Positions 1 to 6,702 of a stretch of 18,610 nucleotides of DNA are shown here, piece after piece. The notes under the pieces are model-generated. The model did not search any database. It was not told the origin of the DNA and saw only the letters and a list, made by a program, of their open reading frames with translations. A program made the translations under genes and the position numbers. How positions within the stretch are numbered: the stretch's first letter is position 1; each line of letters begins with the position of its first letter. This DNA comes from JBBPXY01 sp038200435 (GTDB taxonomy: Bacteria; Actinomycetota; Thermoleophilia; Solirubrobacterales; Solirubrobacteraceae), in assembly GCA_038200435.1 (NCBI GenBank), contig JBBPXY010000061.1:1-18610 (forward strand). Direction: 5' to 3'.

Positions 1-480
1 AACGTCGGCGGCAACATGGACTTCTACAACATGCTCGAGCGCGAGCGCCTGGAGTCCAAGAAGATCTCCAAGACCAACGCGGTCACCTCGATCATGGACC
101 ACGAGCTGCCGGCCGACGACGTCTACATCGGCCCGAGCGACTACGTGCCGTGGCTGACCGATCGCAAGTGGGCCCACATCCGCGTTGAGGGCCAGGCCTT
201 CGGCGACGTGCCGCTGAACCTCGAGATGAAGCTCGAGGTCTGGGACTCGCCCAACTCGGCCGGCATCGTCATCGACGCCGTGCGGTGCTGCAAGCTCGCG
301 CTCAACCACGGCGTCGGCGGCCAACTCGACGGCCCCAGCTCATACCTCATGAAGTCCCCGCACAACCAGCGGCCCGACGACCAGGCCCGCGAGGACACCG
401 AGAAGTTCATCGAGGAGTACAAGTCGCTCCCCGGCACGACGCCGAGCGGCGTGCCCGCTCCGAAGCGCACGTCGGCATAG
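1..480 (+). CDS. ino1: Inositol-3-phosphate synthase, C-terminal part
   Basis: This is the last 159 codons of myo-inositol-1-phosphate (1L-myo-inositol-3-phosphate) synthase; the frame is already open at base 1, so the start lies outside the window. The enzyme converts glucose 6-phosphate to inositol 3-phosphate with bound NAD, the first step to phosphatidylinositol and, in many actinobacteria, mycothiol. Seen in the sequence: NVGGNMDFYNMLERERL followed by SKKISKT, which carries the conserved active-site lysines; then IGPSDYVPWLTDRKW, the GDVPLNLEMKLEVWDSPNSAG block and YLMKSP near the C-terminus. These blocks match the short actinobacterial/archaeal form rather than the longer eukaryotic one. 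The last 20 or so residues, rich in Pro, Thr and Ser, form a variable tail. A GNAT gene follows within about 20 bases and is probably co-transcribed. Family assignment is secure. Confidence 0.96.
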   Translation, partial: NVGGNMDFYNMLERERLESKKISKTNAVTSIMDHELPADDVYIGPSDYVPWLTDRKWAHIRVEGQAFGDVPLNLEMKLEVWDSPNSAGIVIDAVRCCKLALNHGVGGQLDGPSSYLMKSPHNQRPDDQAREDTEKFIEEYKSLPGTTPSGVPAPKRTSA

Positions 481-497
481 CCGGCGCCTGGCCCGGT

Positions 498-1082
498 CTG
501 TGGCAGCGTCTCGAGGGCGAGAAGGTCGTCCTCGAGCCGCTGTTGCCTGAGCACGAAGAGCCCATGGCCGCGGCCGCGCGCTTTCCGGAGGTCTGGAAGC
601 TGGTGGACCATCCGGGTCACGAACCCGAGGGCTTTGCGGCGTGGTTCGCGCGTGCGCGCGAGGAGGCCGCCGCGGAGCGTGAGGCGCCCTTCGCGACCGT
701 CGACGCCCAGAGCGGTGAGGTCATCGGCTCGACACGGTTCATGCGTCTGCACGCCGAGCATCGTGGGTTGGAGATCGGCTGGACCTGGCTCACTCCGGCG
801 GCGTGGCGCACGGGCGCGAACGTCGAGGCAAAGCTGCTGATGCTCGAGCACGCCTTCGAGCGCCTCGGGTGTGCTCGCGTCCAGTTGAAGACCGACGCTC
901 GCAACGAGCGCTCGCGCGGGGCCATGACCGCCCTGCCTGCGCAGTTCGAGGGCATCCACCGCAAGCACCGGCTGCTCACCGACGGGTCTTTCCGCGACTC
1001 CGCCTTCTTCAGCGTCGTCGACGACGAGTGGCCGGCGGTGCGGGCGAACCTCGAGGAGCGGTTGTCGAAGAAGCTGGGCTAG
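498..1082 (+). CDS. GNAT family N-acetyltransferase (RimJ/RimL-like)
   Basis: Predicted acetyl-CoA-dependent N-acetyltransferase of the RimJ/RimL-like GNAT group; the substrate cannot be told from sequence. The fold starts at LEGEKVVLEPL (first strand), continues with GSTRFMRLHAEHRGLEIGWTWL (strands 2-4), then ANVEAKLLMLEHAFERLGCARV, with the acetyl-CoA-binding loop and helix before it partly altered, and ends with KTDARNERSRGAM and RKHRLLTDGSFRDSAFFSV, all typical of this family. The start is uncertain. No ATG, GTG or TTG lies just before the first strand: CTG 498 fits the domain boundary, TTG 543 would cut off strand 1, and GTG 285 would add some 70 Arg/Pro-rich residues read from inside ino1. 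CTG 498 is used as the boundary. It follows ino1 directly and its stop shares four bases with the stop of the convergent toxin gene. Confidence 0.85.
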   Translation: MWQRLEGEKVVLEPLLPEHEEPMAAAARFPEVWKLVDHPGHEPEGFAAWFARAREEAAAEREAPFATVDAQSGEVIGSTRFMRLHAEHRGLEIGWTWLTPAAWRTGANVEAKLLMLEHAFERLGCARVQLKTDARNERSRGAMTALPAQFEGIHRKHRLLTDGSFRDSAFFSVVDDEWPAVRANLEERLSKKLG

Positions 1083-1393
1083 AGCCCGAGCACGAGTTCG
1101 AGGGCCTGATCGATGCCCCGCTGCTCGTCCGGCGTCACGCGGCCGACGTGCTTGTCAAGGCGCTGTAGATCGACTGCGCGAAGCTGCTCGACCAGCACAC
1201 GAGTCGAAGAGCCCGCCACCTGAACCTCTGGCCGGAAGGTGGCGGCGGCCGCAATCTGGGACGTCGGCGCCACTAACGCGGTGGAGAGAGCCAGTAGCGC
1301 CTCGGCCTGCAGTATCACCGCGTAGCGCGGACCCTGCTGCTCGTGCTCGCGAGCCGACGGAAGCCGGACCCGATAGACGTCGCCGCGAGTCAC
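1079..1393 (-). CDS. MazF/PemK-family endoribonuclease toxin
   Basis: A 104-residue MazF-type toxin, normally a sequence-specific mRNA interferase held inactive by its partner antitoxin. Seen: the N-terminal MTRGDVYRVRLP strand, then GPRYAVIL, which holds the conserved Arg after the first strand, then LVAPTSQ with the conserved Thr/Ser, and VLVEQLRAVDLQRL, the strand and turn typical of the family's second half. Length is normal for MazF. The start is GTG 1393. It lies in a GTGA overlap with the antitoxin stop, so the two are translationally coupled with the antitoxin first. The stop falls in a CTAG shared with the convergent GNAT stop. The residues expected for activity seem present, so I see no sign that the toxin is dead. 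The RNA target sequence cannot be inferred. Confidence 0.92.
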   Translation of the reverse strand: MTRGDVYRVRLPSAREHEQQGPRYAVILQAEALLALSTALVAPTSQIAAAATFRPEVQVAGSSTRVLVEQLRAVDLQRLDKHVGRVTPDEQRGIDQALELVLGL

Positions 1394-1638
1394 TCCGGCC
1401 AGTCGGCTGACACCGCATCCATGTCGGCCATAACGGCTCGCATCTCGGCAACGTCGCCGGCGTTCTCTGACAAGAGCCGCGCCTCATCCGCGAGAGCCGC
1501 GTGACGCAAACGGCGGCGCCCAGCCTCGACGAGCGCCGTACGCACCGCCTCTGATTCATTGCGGCCTTCTCGCATGAGCGCCGCCAGGCCGTCGGTGGAC
1601 GACTCATCGAGACGTGCGCGGACAACCCGGGAAGCCAC
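1390..1638 (-). CDS. Ribbon-helix-helix antitoxin (MazE-like)
   Basis: Predicted antitoxin partner of the MazF gene it overlaps by four bases. The N-terminal part, SRVVRARLDESSTDGLAALM then EGRNESEAVRTALVEAGRRR, has the strand-helix-helix pattern of a ribbon-helix-helix DNA-binding domain, including the N-E-S-E-A-V segment at the start of the second helix. The C-terminal 40 residues (HAALADEARLLSENAGDVAEMR) are acidic and probably unstructured until they wrap the toxin. GTG 1638 is chosen as start, giving 82 residues that begin just before the first strand; TTG 1656 would add six residues and lies inside the upstream palindrome. There is no Shine-Dalgarno sequence; TACAAC ends six bases before GTG 1638, so a leaderless transcript is possible. 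Such antitoxins usually repress their own operon. Confidence 0.85.
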   Translation of the reverse strand: MASRVVRARLDESSTDGLAALMREGRNESEAVRTALVEAGRRRLRHAALADEARLLSENAGDVAEMRAVMADMDAVSADWPE

Positions 1639-1648
1639 TCGAGGGTTG

Positions 1649-1665
1649 TAGCACAATATGTGTTA
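1649..1665. promoter_or_regulatory. Palindrome, possible MazEF autoregulatory operator
   Basis: TAGCACAATATGTGTTA is an imperfect inverted repeat: arms TAGCACA and TGTGTTA pair at six of seven positions around ATA. It is an A/T-rich island between the divergent antitoxin (start 1638) and GT-PHP gene (start 1705). Ribbon-helix-helix antitoxins commonly bind such short palindromes over their own promoter. That this one does so is inference from position and symmetry. Confidence 0.45.
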
Positions 1666-1691
1666 TGCGCTTTGCGCCAATCGTGCGGTCT

Positions 1692-1697
1692 TAGACT
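1692..1697 (+). promoter_or_regulatory. -10 element TAGACT for leaderless GT-PHP transcript
   Basis: TAGACT fits the actinobacterial TANNNT -10 consensus and ends seven bases before GTG 1705. Transcription would start at or next to the start codon. No Shine-Dalgarno sequence precedes GTG 1705, which agrees with leaderless translation. A convincing -35 is not visible. Confidence 0.5.
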
Positions 1698-1704
1698 GGG
1701 TTTC

Positions 1705-3591
1705 GTGACCGACCGCGTCTCCCTCGTGCAGGTCACGCCGCACCCGTGGGAGGCGCGCCATGCCGTGAACCTGCAGATCGACGGGCTCTCGCGCGAGCTG
1801 GCGCGGCGCGGCCACGAGGTGCTCGTCCTCGCTCCGTCGCAGTCGACCGAGCTCGTCCGCGAATCCCGCCGTGACATTCGCGCCGCGCGTGAAGAGTCGG
1901 CGCCGCTCCATACCGAGGGTGAACCGCGCGTGCTCGGTGTCGGCGAGGTGCTCCCGCTGGCGTCGGGGCGGCGCAGCGCGGGCTTGCCGATCGACGTGGC
2001 GCGCACGATCGAAGAGGCGCTCGGCACGATCGTGCCCGACCTGCTCCACGTGTACGAGCCATTCGCGCCGAGCACCTCTAGCGCCGCTCTCCGCCACTCG
2101 CGCGCGCTGAACGTCGGCACCTTCCACGCCCCCACCGAGCGCATCCTCTCCACCCAGCTGGCCCGCCGCGTGGTGGCCCTGCTGCTCGGCCGGCTCGACG
2201 CTCGCACGGCGAGCTTCGAGGCCACGCGCGACCTCATGCAGCGCTTCTTTCCCGGCGACTACCGAGTCGTCATGCCTGCGATGGAGGAGCCCTCCGCCGT
2301 CACTGCGCGGGAGCCGGCCGCGGTGCGGTTCGTCTTCGCCGACGAGGAGGAACGCCCGGCGCTGCGCGTCTTCCTCCGAGCGCTGCGCCGCCTGCCGGAC
2401 GGGCTCGACTGGAGTGCCAGCATCGTGACCGGCCGCGACGTGACGCTCCGCAGCACGCTGGAAGATCGAGTCGTGGTTGCCTGCCCGGGACGCGAGGAAG
2501 CGGCGCGCGCTCTGACCGAGGCCGACGTCGCCGTCAGCGCATCGACCGGCACTGCTCCCGCGCCCGATGCGGTCCTGCGGGCGCTGGCCGACGGCGTGGT
2601 GCCGGTGGCGACCCGCCTGCCGGTCTACGAGGGGCTACTCGACGAGGGCCGGGCCGGTCTGCTGTTCGAGCCTGGCGACGTCGACACGCTAGCCGCACAG
2701 CTCGCGCGGCTGGGCGGCGACGCGTCTTTGCGCCAGCGGATGCGCGACGCGGGCGCTCCCACACGGGATCGACTCACTTTCACCCGCCTTGCCGACGAGA
2801 CAGAGGAGATCTACCGCAACTTGATCGCTCGCCGTCACGACGACCGAGAGGATCCCAAGGTCAGCGCGCGCCTGAAGCCGCGCCGGCTGATCGACGTCGA
2901 CCTCCACATGCACACCGACCACTCCCCCGACTGCGCCACACCGGTCGAGGTTTTGCTGAGCGAGGCCAAGGCCAAGGGCCTCGGCGCAATCGCGGTGACC
3001 GACCACAACGAGGTCTCCGGAGCCCACGAGGCGCGTGCCAAGGCCGACGGCATTCAGGTGATCGTCGCGGAGGAGGTCAAGACCGCCGACCAGGGCGAGG
3101 TGATCGGGCTCTTCATCGAGGAGAAGATCCCGCGCGGGATGACCCTCGCCGAGACCATCGCCGCGATCAAGGCACAGGGAGGCCTCGTCTACGTGCCCCA
3201 TCCGTTTGACCGGATGCACTCCGTGCCCGACTACGAGCACCTCCTGGCGGTCATCGACGACATAGACGCGATCGAGGTCTTCAACCCACGGGTCGCCATC
3301 AACGAGTTCAACGAGGAGGCCGTTCGGTTCGCCGCCAAGTACCGGATACCGGCTGGAGCGGGATCGGACGCCCACGTGGCCCAGGGCCTCGGCTCGGTGC
3401 GGATCCGGATGCGCCAGTTCGACGGCCCGGAGGAGTTCCTGCACTCGCTGCGCGAGGCCGACATCATCCGCCGCCCGGCCAGCCTGCTCTACGTGCAGGC
3501 CCTCAAGTTCCTCCAGACGAAGGCGACTCCTCCGCCCGCCCGACCCGCCGTCAGAGCCCGCCGGGTGCGCCGGGCGGGCCGCAAGTCCTGA
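1705..3591 (+). CDS. Degenerate GT4 glycosyltransferase fused to PHP phosphoesterase
   Basis: A 628-residue two-domain protein. Residues 1-380 resemble PimA-like GT4 glycosyltransferases: an N-terminal LVQVTPHPWE strand, LSRELARRGHEVLVLAPS, then PDLLHVYEPFAP and VGTFHAP. The acceptor-side Gly-Gly loop is replaced by EARHAVN, and the donor-binding E-x7-E of ADVFV..EGFG..VLEAMA is replaced by neutral residues and Arg292 (ADVAVSAS at 273-280, VLRALADG after it). The domain is therefore probably not a normal transferase. From residue 398 a complete PHP domain follows: H401-M-H403-TDH406 (motif I), VTDHNEVSG (motif II), VAEEVKT, VPHPFDR and GSDAH, all the usual metal ligands. PHP domains hydrolyse phosphoesters. 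GTG 1705 was chosen because the fold starts there and a TAGACT box sits seven bases before it. The stop overlaps the next start (TGATG). Substrates are unknown; the C-terminal 30 residues are basic and Pro/Arg-rich. Confidence 0.85.
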   Translation: MTDRVSLVQVTPHPWEARHAVNLQIDGLSRELARRGHEVLVLAPSQSTELVRESRRDIRAAREESAPLHTEGEPRVLGVGEVLPLASGRRSAGLPIDVARTIEEALGTIVPDLLHVYEPFAPSTSSAALRHSRALNVGTFHAPTERILSTQLARRVVALLLGRLDARTASFEATRDLMQRFFPGDYRVVMPAMEEPSAVTAREPAAVRFVFADEEERPALRVFLRALRRLPDGLDWSASIVTGRDVTLRSTLEDRVVVACPGREEAARALTEADVAVSASTGTAPAPDAVLRALADGVVPVATRLPVYEGLLDEGRAGLLFEPGDVDTLAAQLARLGGDASLRQRMRDAGAPTRDRLTFTRLADETEEIYRNLIARRHDDREDPKVSARLKPRRLIDVDLHMHTDHSPDCATPVEVLLSEAKAKGLGAIAVTDHNEVSGAHEARAKADGIQVIVAEEVKTADQGEVIGLFIEEKIPRGMTLAETIAAIKAQGGLVYVPHPFDRMHSVPDYEHLLAVIDDIDAIEVFNPRVAINEFNEEAVRFAAKYRIPAGAGSDAHVAQGLGSVRIRMRQFDGPEEFLHSLREADIIRRPASLLYVQALKFLQTKATPPPARPAVRARRVRRAGRKS

Positions 3592-4241
3592 TGCACCGGC
3601 AGGGACAGCCCGGGAAGCCGTCAAACCTCCCCGCGATGCCCGCCACCGACGACGAGATCAGAGAGAAGTACCTGGAGCGCGCCATCCGCGAGATGGGCAC
3701 CCTCAGCCGAGAGCTTCAGGACTGCGATCGTTGCCCGCGGGGCAACTTCACGCCTGTCCTCGGGTCGGGTCACCCGCAGGCCGACATCATGTTGCTGAAG
3801 TACGCGCCCCGCCCCTCGGAGGTCGAGGAGGGCGTCGCTTTCTACGGCCGCTCGGGCAACGCGATCATGAAGTCGCTGGCGCGGCTGAGCATCGATCCGC
3901 TGATCGTCTACGGCACGCTCTGCGTCAAGTGCCCCGTGGCCGATCCGGCCATGGCCGACCCCGAGTGCGTGGCGCGCATCGTCGAAGAGCTGGCGATCGT
4001 CCAGCCCAAGATGGTCGTCGTCATGGGTCCCGAAGCGCTCGACGTCCTGAACGACTCGGACGTTCCACTGGCCCGACACCTGGAGGAGCGCGCCGGTGAG
4101 GTGCAGCGCTTCACTCCCTCGATCGACGCGCTGTACGTGCCGAACGTCGACGAGGCGCTTGACGAAGAGCCGGCCAAGCGCGCGTTCTGGGCCGCGTTCC
4201 GGGTGCTCGGCGACTGGTACAGCGCGCTGCCGCCGTACTAG
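3591..4241 (+). CDS. Uracil-DNA glycosylase superfamily Fe-S protein, catalytic motifs lost
   Basis: A 216-residue protein with the fold of family 4/5 uracil-DNA glycosylases. Four cysteines are placed as in the 4Fe-4S enzymes: C45-DR-C48, C114 in LCVKCPV and C126 in PECVARI. FYGRSG (84-89) matches the FVGRAG block and PKMVVVMGPEALDVL the central strand. However, the water-activating motif GEAPG..ED reads KYAPRPSEVEE (70-80), and the C-terminal HPS motif reads NVDE near 4145 with no histidine. It is therefore unlikely to excise uracil in the known way, though it may still bind nucleic acid or a nucleotide. The ATG at 3591 shares one base with the stop of the GT-PHP gene, giving coupled translation; ATG 3636 is an alternative that drops an unstructured 15-residue leader. 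Automatic annotation would probably call it UDG. Confidence 0.82.
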   Translation: MHRQGQPGKPSNLPAMPATDDEIREKYLERAIREMGTLSRELQDCDRCPRGNFTPVLGSGHPQADIMLLKYAPRPSEVEEGVAFYGRSGNAIMKSLARLSIDPLIVYGTLCVKCPVADPAMADPECVARIVEELAIVQPKMVVVMGPEALDVLNDSDVPLARHLEERAGEVQRFTPSIDALYVPNVDEALDEEPAKRAFWAAFRVLGDWYSALPPY

Positions 4242-4326
4242 CGGCGAGCGGCTGGGTTTGTGTCTGTTGCAGGGTTTGGGGGTCCTGGGGCCACCAAATG
4301 CTGCGATCTAGCGACCGGCGCGACGG

Positions 4327-5265
4327 CTAGTTGGTCAGGACGATCTTGCCGACCTTGCCGCCGGCCGCGAAGCGCTCGTAGGCGGCGGCCACCTCGTCAA
4401 GGGGATGGGTCGCGGCGACCGGGACGCGTAGGGCTCCGGCCTGCACCGCCGGAAGGACCTCCCGCTCCACGGCGCGAGCGGTCTGCGCCTTCTCCTCGAG
4501 CGGGCGTGCGCGCAGAGTCGAGCCCCGGATCGTCGCCCGCTTGCCCATCAGCGCCCCCAGGTTGAGCTCGGCCTTGGCACCGGCACCTATGCCGATCACG
4601 ACGATGCGCCCGTTGGTGGCCACCGCCTTCAGGTTCTCACCCACGTTGGGGGCACCCACGAGCTCGAGGATGACGTCGAAGGGCCCGTACTCGACGAACC
4701 CCTCGGATGGGATCACGTCGGCGCCGAAGGCTGCGACCTCGTCGCGCGCCTCCTCGCGCCGCACGGTCGCGGTCACCCGCGCGCCGGCCGCCCGGCCGAG
4801 CTGGATGGCCGCCGTGCCAACCCCGCCTGCGCCGCCGTGGACCAGCAGCCGCTCGCCCGGGCGCAACCCTGCCTGCGTGAAGAGCGCGTCGTGGGCGGTC
4901 GTGAAGACCTCGCAGAATCCGCCCGCCGCCGGCCAGTCGAGCTCGCCGGGAACGGCCATGAGCAGGCGCTCGTGAACTACGCAGAACTCAGCCTGGCCTC
5001 CGCCCGCCACGATCGACATCACGCGATCCCCCTCGCCGAAGCGCGCGGCGCCGGCGCCGAGGGCCGCGACCTCACCGGCCAGCTCCAGTCCCGGGATGTC
5101 CTGCGGCGCGCCGGGAGGCGCCGGATAGAGACCGCGGCGCTGCATCATGTCGGCGCCGTTCAGGCCGGCGGCGTGAACCCGCACGAGCACCTCGCCCGCC
5201 CCCGGCTGGGGATCCGGATGCTCCTCGACGAGCACCTCACCGTCGCGAATCGTGGCGGCGCGCAT
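4327..5265 (-). CDS. Quinone oxidoreductase-like medium-chain reductase
   Basis: A 312-residue zinc-free medium-chain dehydrogenase/reductase of the NADPH:quinone oxidoreductase group. Seen: an N-terminal GroES-like domain (GEVLVRVHAAGLNGADMMQR, GLELAGEVAALG, GEGDRVMSIV), then the nucleotide-binding Rossmann domain with LLVHGGAGGVGTAAIQLG and a RREEAR segment after the second strand that suits NADPH, and the C-terminal AYERFAAGGKVGKIVL that ends most members. Neither the catalytic nor the structural zinc cysteines of alcohol dehydrogenases are present. Length is normal. ATG 5265 has no Shine-Dalgarno sequence but lies nine bases after a TAGACT -10 box. It is divergent from the small Tudor-like gene, with 36 bases between the two starts. 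The physiological quinone or enone substrate is unknown. Confidence 0.92.
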   Translation of the reverse strand: MRAATIRDGEVLVEEHPDPQPGAGEVLVRVHAAGLNGADMMQRRGLYPAPPGAPQDIPGLELAGEVAALGAGAARFGEGDRVMSIVAGGGQAEFCVVHERLLMAVPGELDWPAAGGFCEVFTTAHDALFTQAGLRPGERLLVHGGAGGVGTAAIQLGRAAGARVTATVRREEARDEVAAFGADVIPSEGFVEYGPFDVILELVGAPNVGENLKAVATNGRIVVIGIGAGAKAELNLGALMGKRATIRGSTLRARPLEEKAQTARAVEREVLPAVQAGALRVPVAATHPLDEVAAAYERFAAGGKVGKIVLTN

Positions 5266-5274
5266 GTGATCCTG

Positions 5275-5280
5275 AGTCTA
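5275..5280 (-). promoter_or_regulatory. -10 element TAGACT for quinone oxidoreductase gene
   Basis: On the minus strand TAGACT (TANNNT) ends nine bases before ATG 5265, leaving a leader of only about two or three bases if transcription starts seven bases downstream. It is the same hexamer as at 1692-1697. Confidence 0.45.
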
Positions 5281-5301
5281 CGGCTCGTCCGTATCGCGGG
5301 C

Positions 5302-5511
5302 ATGTCTGAGAACTTGAAGAAGGGCGACCCCGTCGAGTGGAAGACCCCGCAGGGCAAGACGTCCGGCAAGGTCGAGAAGAAGCTGAGCTCCAAGACGAAG
5401 ATCAAGGGCCACGAGGTCAAGGCCTCGAAGGACAACCCGGAATACCTGGTGAAGAGCGACAAATCTGGCGCAAAGGCGGCGCACAAGCCCGGGTCGCTGA
5501 AGAAGAAATGA
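5302..5511 (+). CDS. DUF2945 / hypervirulence-associated Tudor-domain protein
   Basis: A 69-residue basic protein matching the short DUF2945 family (also named hypervirulence-associated protein, Tudor domain). It begins MSENLKKGDPVEWKTPQG and continues KTSGKVEKKLSS, with the typical GDxVxWxxxxGxxxGxV strand pattern, then HEVKASKDNPEYLVKSDKSG and a lysine-rich end. The usual member is 65-80 residues, so this is complete. The family is widespread in bacteria and fungi; its biochemical role is not established. ATG 5302 opens the conserved block at the expected place. It is divergent from the quinone oxidoreductase gene and stands alone, as the next gene on the strand starts about 70 bases later. 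Confidence 0.88.
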   Translation: MSENLKKGDPVEWKTPQGKTSGKVEKKLSSKTKIKGHEVKASKDNPEYLVKSDKSGAKAAHKPGSLKKK

Positions 5512-5579
5512 CCCACTGCGAGCGTTACTTGCCCTGTCGTCGCTGACTCACCGTCAGCAGAGTCCGTCACACTCCTCTC

Positions 5580-6356
5580 ATGTCCATCACCCCCATGGCA
5601 CTACGCGGACTGCCGCCCCTCTGGCGCGAGTCCCGCTTCCCCCGTGAACTGGCCGCTCTTCAGCGCGATCCCGTCTATCGCGGACGCGACGTGCCTCACG
5701 GCCACGGGCCGGCCCTGCTGATCCCCGGCTTCATGGCGGGAGACGCGTCGCTGCAGACCATGACGGGCTGGATGCGCCGCCTTGGCTACCGCACCAGCCG
5801 CGCGGGCATCCGCCTCAACGCCGACTGTGCCTCGGCCGCGCTGGACCGGCTCGAAGGTCGCCTCGAGGGGCTGACCGAGCGCTACGAGCAACCGGCGGTG
5901 ATCGTCGGGCAGAGCCGCGGCGGCACGTTCGCCCGCGCCCTCGCGGCGCGGCGACCGGATCTCGTGAGCGGCATCGTCACCCTCGGCTCACCCTTGATCG
6001 ACCAACTCGCCGTGCACCCGCTGGTGATGTTGAACGTGCGGATGATGAGCAAACTCGGCGCCGCCGGCCTGCCCGGCCTCTTCACTCCCGACTGCTTCGA
6101 CGGTGATTGCTGCGCCGAGCTGCGCGACTCGCTCGAGGAGCCCTTCCCGAGCGAGGTCGGCTTCGTCTCGATCTACTCGCGCTCCGACGGCATCGTCGAC
6201 TGGCGCTCCTGCCTCGACCCGGCCGCCGAGCACGTCGAGGTCGATTCGAGCCACTGCGGTATGAGCGTGAATGCCGACGTCTATCGCGTCATTGCGGGGG
6301 CGCTGGCGCAGTTCGCGTCCTCGAGCGAGCGCCGGCCACTCGCCCGGGCCGCTTAG
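5580..6356 (+). CDS. Alpha/beta hydrolase (lipase/esterase-like)
   Basis: A 258-residue alpha/beta hydrolase. Seen: ALLIPGF (46-51) with the oxyanion-hole HG/PGF region, GQSRGG with nucleophile Ser112 (G-x-S-x-G), SRSDGIVDW with the acid Asp203 or Asp207, and SSHCGM with catalytic His225, so the triad is complete. The mid-section LVMLNVRMMSKLG forms a cap-like hydrophobic insert. The layout (PGFMAGD, GIVTLGSPL, VDSSHCGMSVNADVYRVIA) resembles bacterial triacylglycerol-lipase-like proteins that act on acyl esters; the true substrate is unknown. No signal peptide is evident, so it is probably cytosolic. ATG 5580 has no Shine-Dalgarno sequence; CACACT six bases before it is a weak -10 match. Its stop shares four bases with the stop of the convergent HxlR regulator. 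Confidence 0.9.
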   Translation: MSITPMALRGLPPLWRESRFPRELAALQRDPVYRGRDVPHGHGPALLIPGFMAGDASLQTMTGWMRRLGYRTSRAGIRLNADCASAALDRLEGRLEGLTERYEQPAVIVGQSRGGTFARALAARRPDLVSGIVTLGSPLIDQLAVHPLVMLNVRMMSKLGAAGLPGLFTPDCFDGDCCAELRDSLEEPFPSEVGFVSIYSRSDGIVDWRSCLDPAAEHVEVDSSHCGMSVNADVYRVIAGALAQFASSSERRPLARAA

Positions 6357-6682
6357 CCGGTCCGGGTAGCCCACCTCTCCGCCCAGGCGTCGAGAGGCCG
6401 ATATGCGGCGAGAAGCTTGCGCCCCTCGGGCGTGAGCCGGAATCCGCGCTCCGGGTCGCGTTCCACCGCGCCCGCCTCGCGTAGCTCTCCCAGGCGGTCG
6501 TTGAGCACTGAGGACGAGACACCGTCGCACGCACGTTGCAGCTCACGGAACGAGAGCGCCGCGTCGCGCAGTTCCCAGATGATCCGCAACGCCCAGCGGC
6601 GTCCGAGCAGATCCAGGAGAGCCATGATCGGCCGACCCGTGCGAGAGCGGGGCGTGGGGCGTCCGGGGCGGGGGGTCGTCAT
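6353..6682 (-). CDS. HxlR-family winged-helix transcriptional regulator
   Basis: A 109-residue HxlR-type DNA-binding protein. The core shows ALLDLLGRRWALRIIWEL (helix 1), LSFRELQRACDGVSSSVLNDRLGEL (helix-turn-helix, with the family's S-x-x-x-L-x-x-R-L recognition helix), AGAVERDPERGFRLTPEGRKLL (wing) and a dimerisation helix LDAWAERWA. It lacks the conserved N-terminal cysteine used by thiol-sensing members; the only Cys is in RACDG. ATG 6682 adds a basic Pro/Arg-rich leader of about 18 residues; the internal MALLDLL methionine is a possible shorter start. The gene is divergent from an NTF2-like gene, and the region between them carries two copies of a 17-bp palindrome, which makes that neighbour its likely target along with itself. 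Confidence 0.92.
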   Translation of the reverse strand: MTTPRPGRPTPRSRTGRPIMALLDLLGRRWALRIIWELRDAALSFRELQRACDGVSSSVLNDRLGELREAGAVERDPERGFRLTPEGRKLLAAYRPLDAWAERWATRTG

Positions 6683-6702
6683 CGAGGAGAGGCGCGGGTG
6701 GT

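Noticed and set aside
1155..3624. Long minus-strand open frames opposite the mazEF and GT-PHP genes.
   Set aside because: Arg/Ser/Ala-rich or Gly/His/Asp-rich antisense translations without domain patterns; the plus-strand GT-PHP protein has clear motifs.
4242..4326. 85-bp gap between the convergent UDG-like and quinone oxidoreductase genes, looked at for a bidirectional terminator or small RNA.
   Set aside because: Only G/T-rich sequence with short 4-base inverted repeats; no stable stem with T-run was found.
5542..5558. Small hairpin GCTGAC-tcacc-GTCAGC after the Tudor-like gene, considered as a terminator.
   Set aside because: Six-base stem and no following T-run; such stems arise by chance in G+C-rich DNA.
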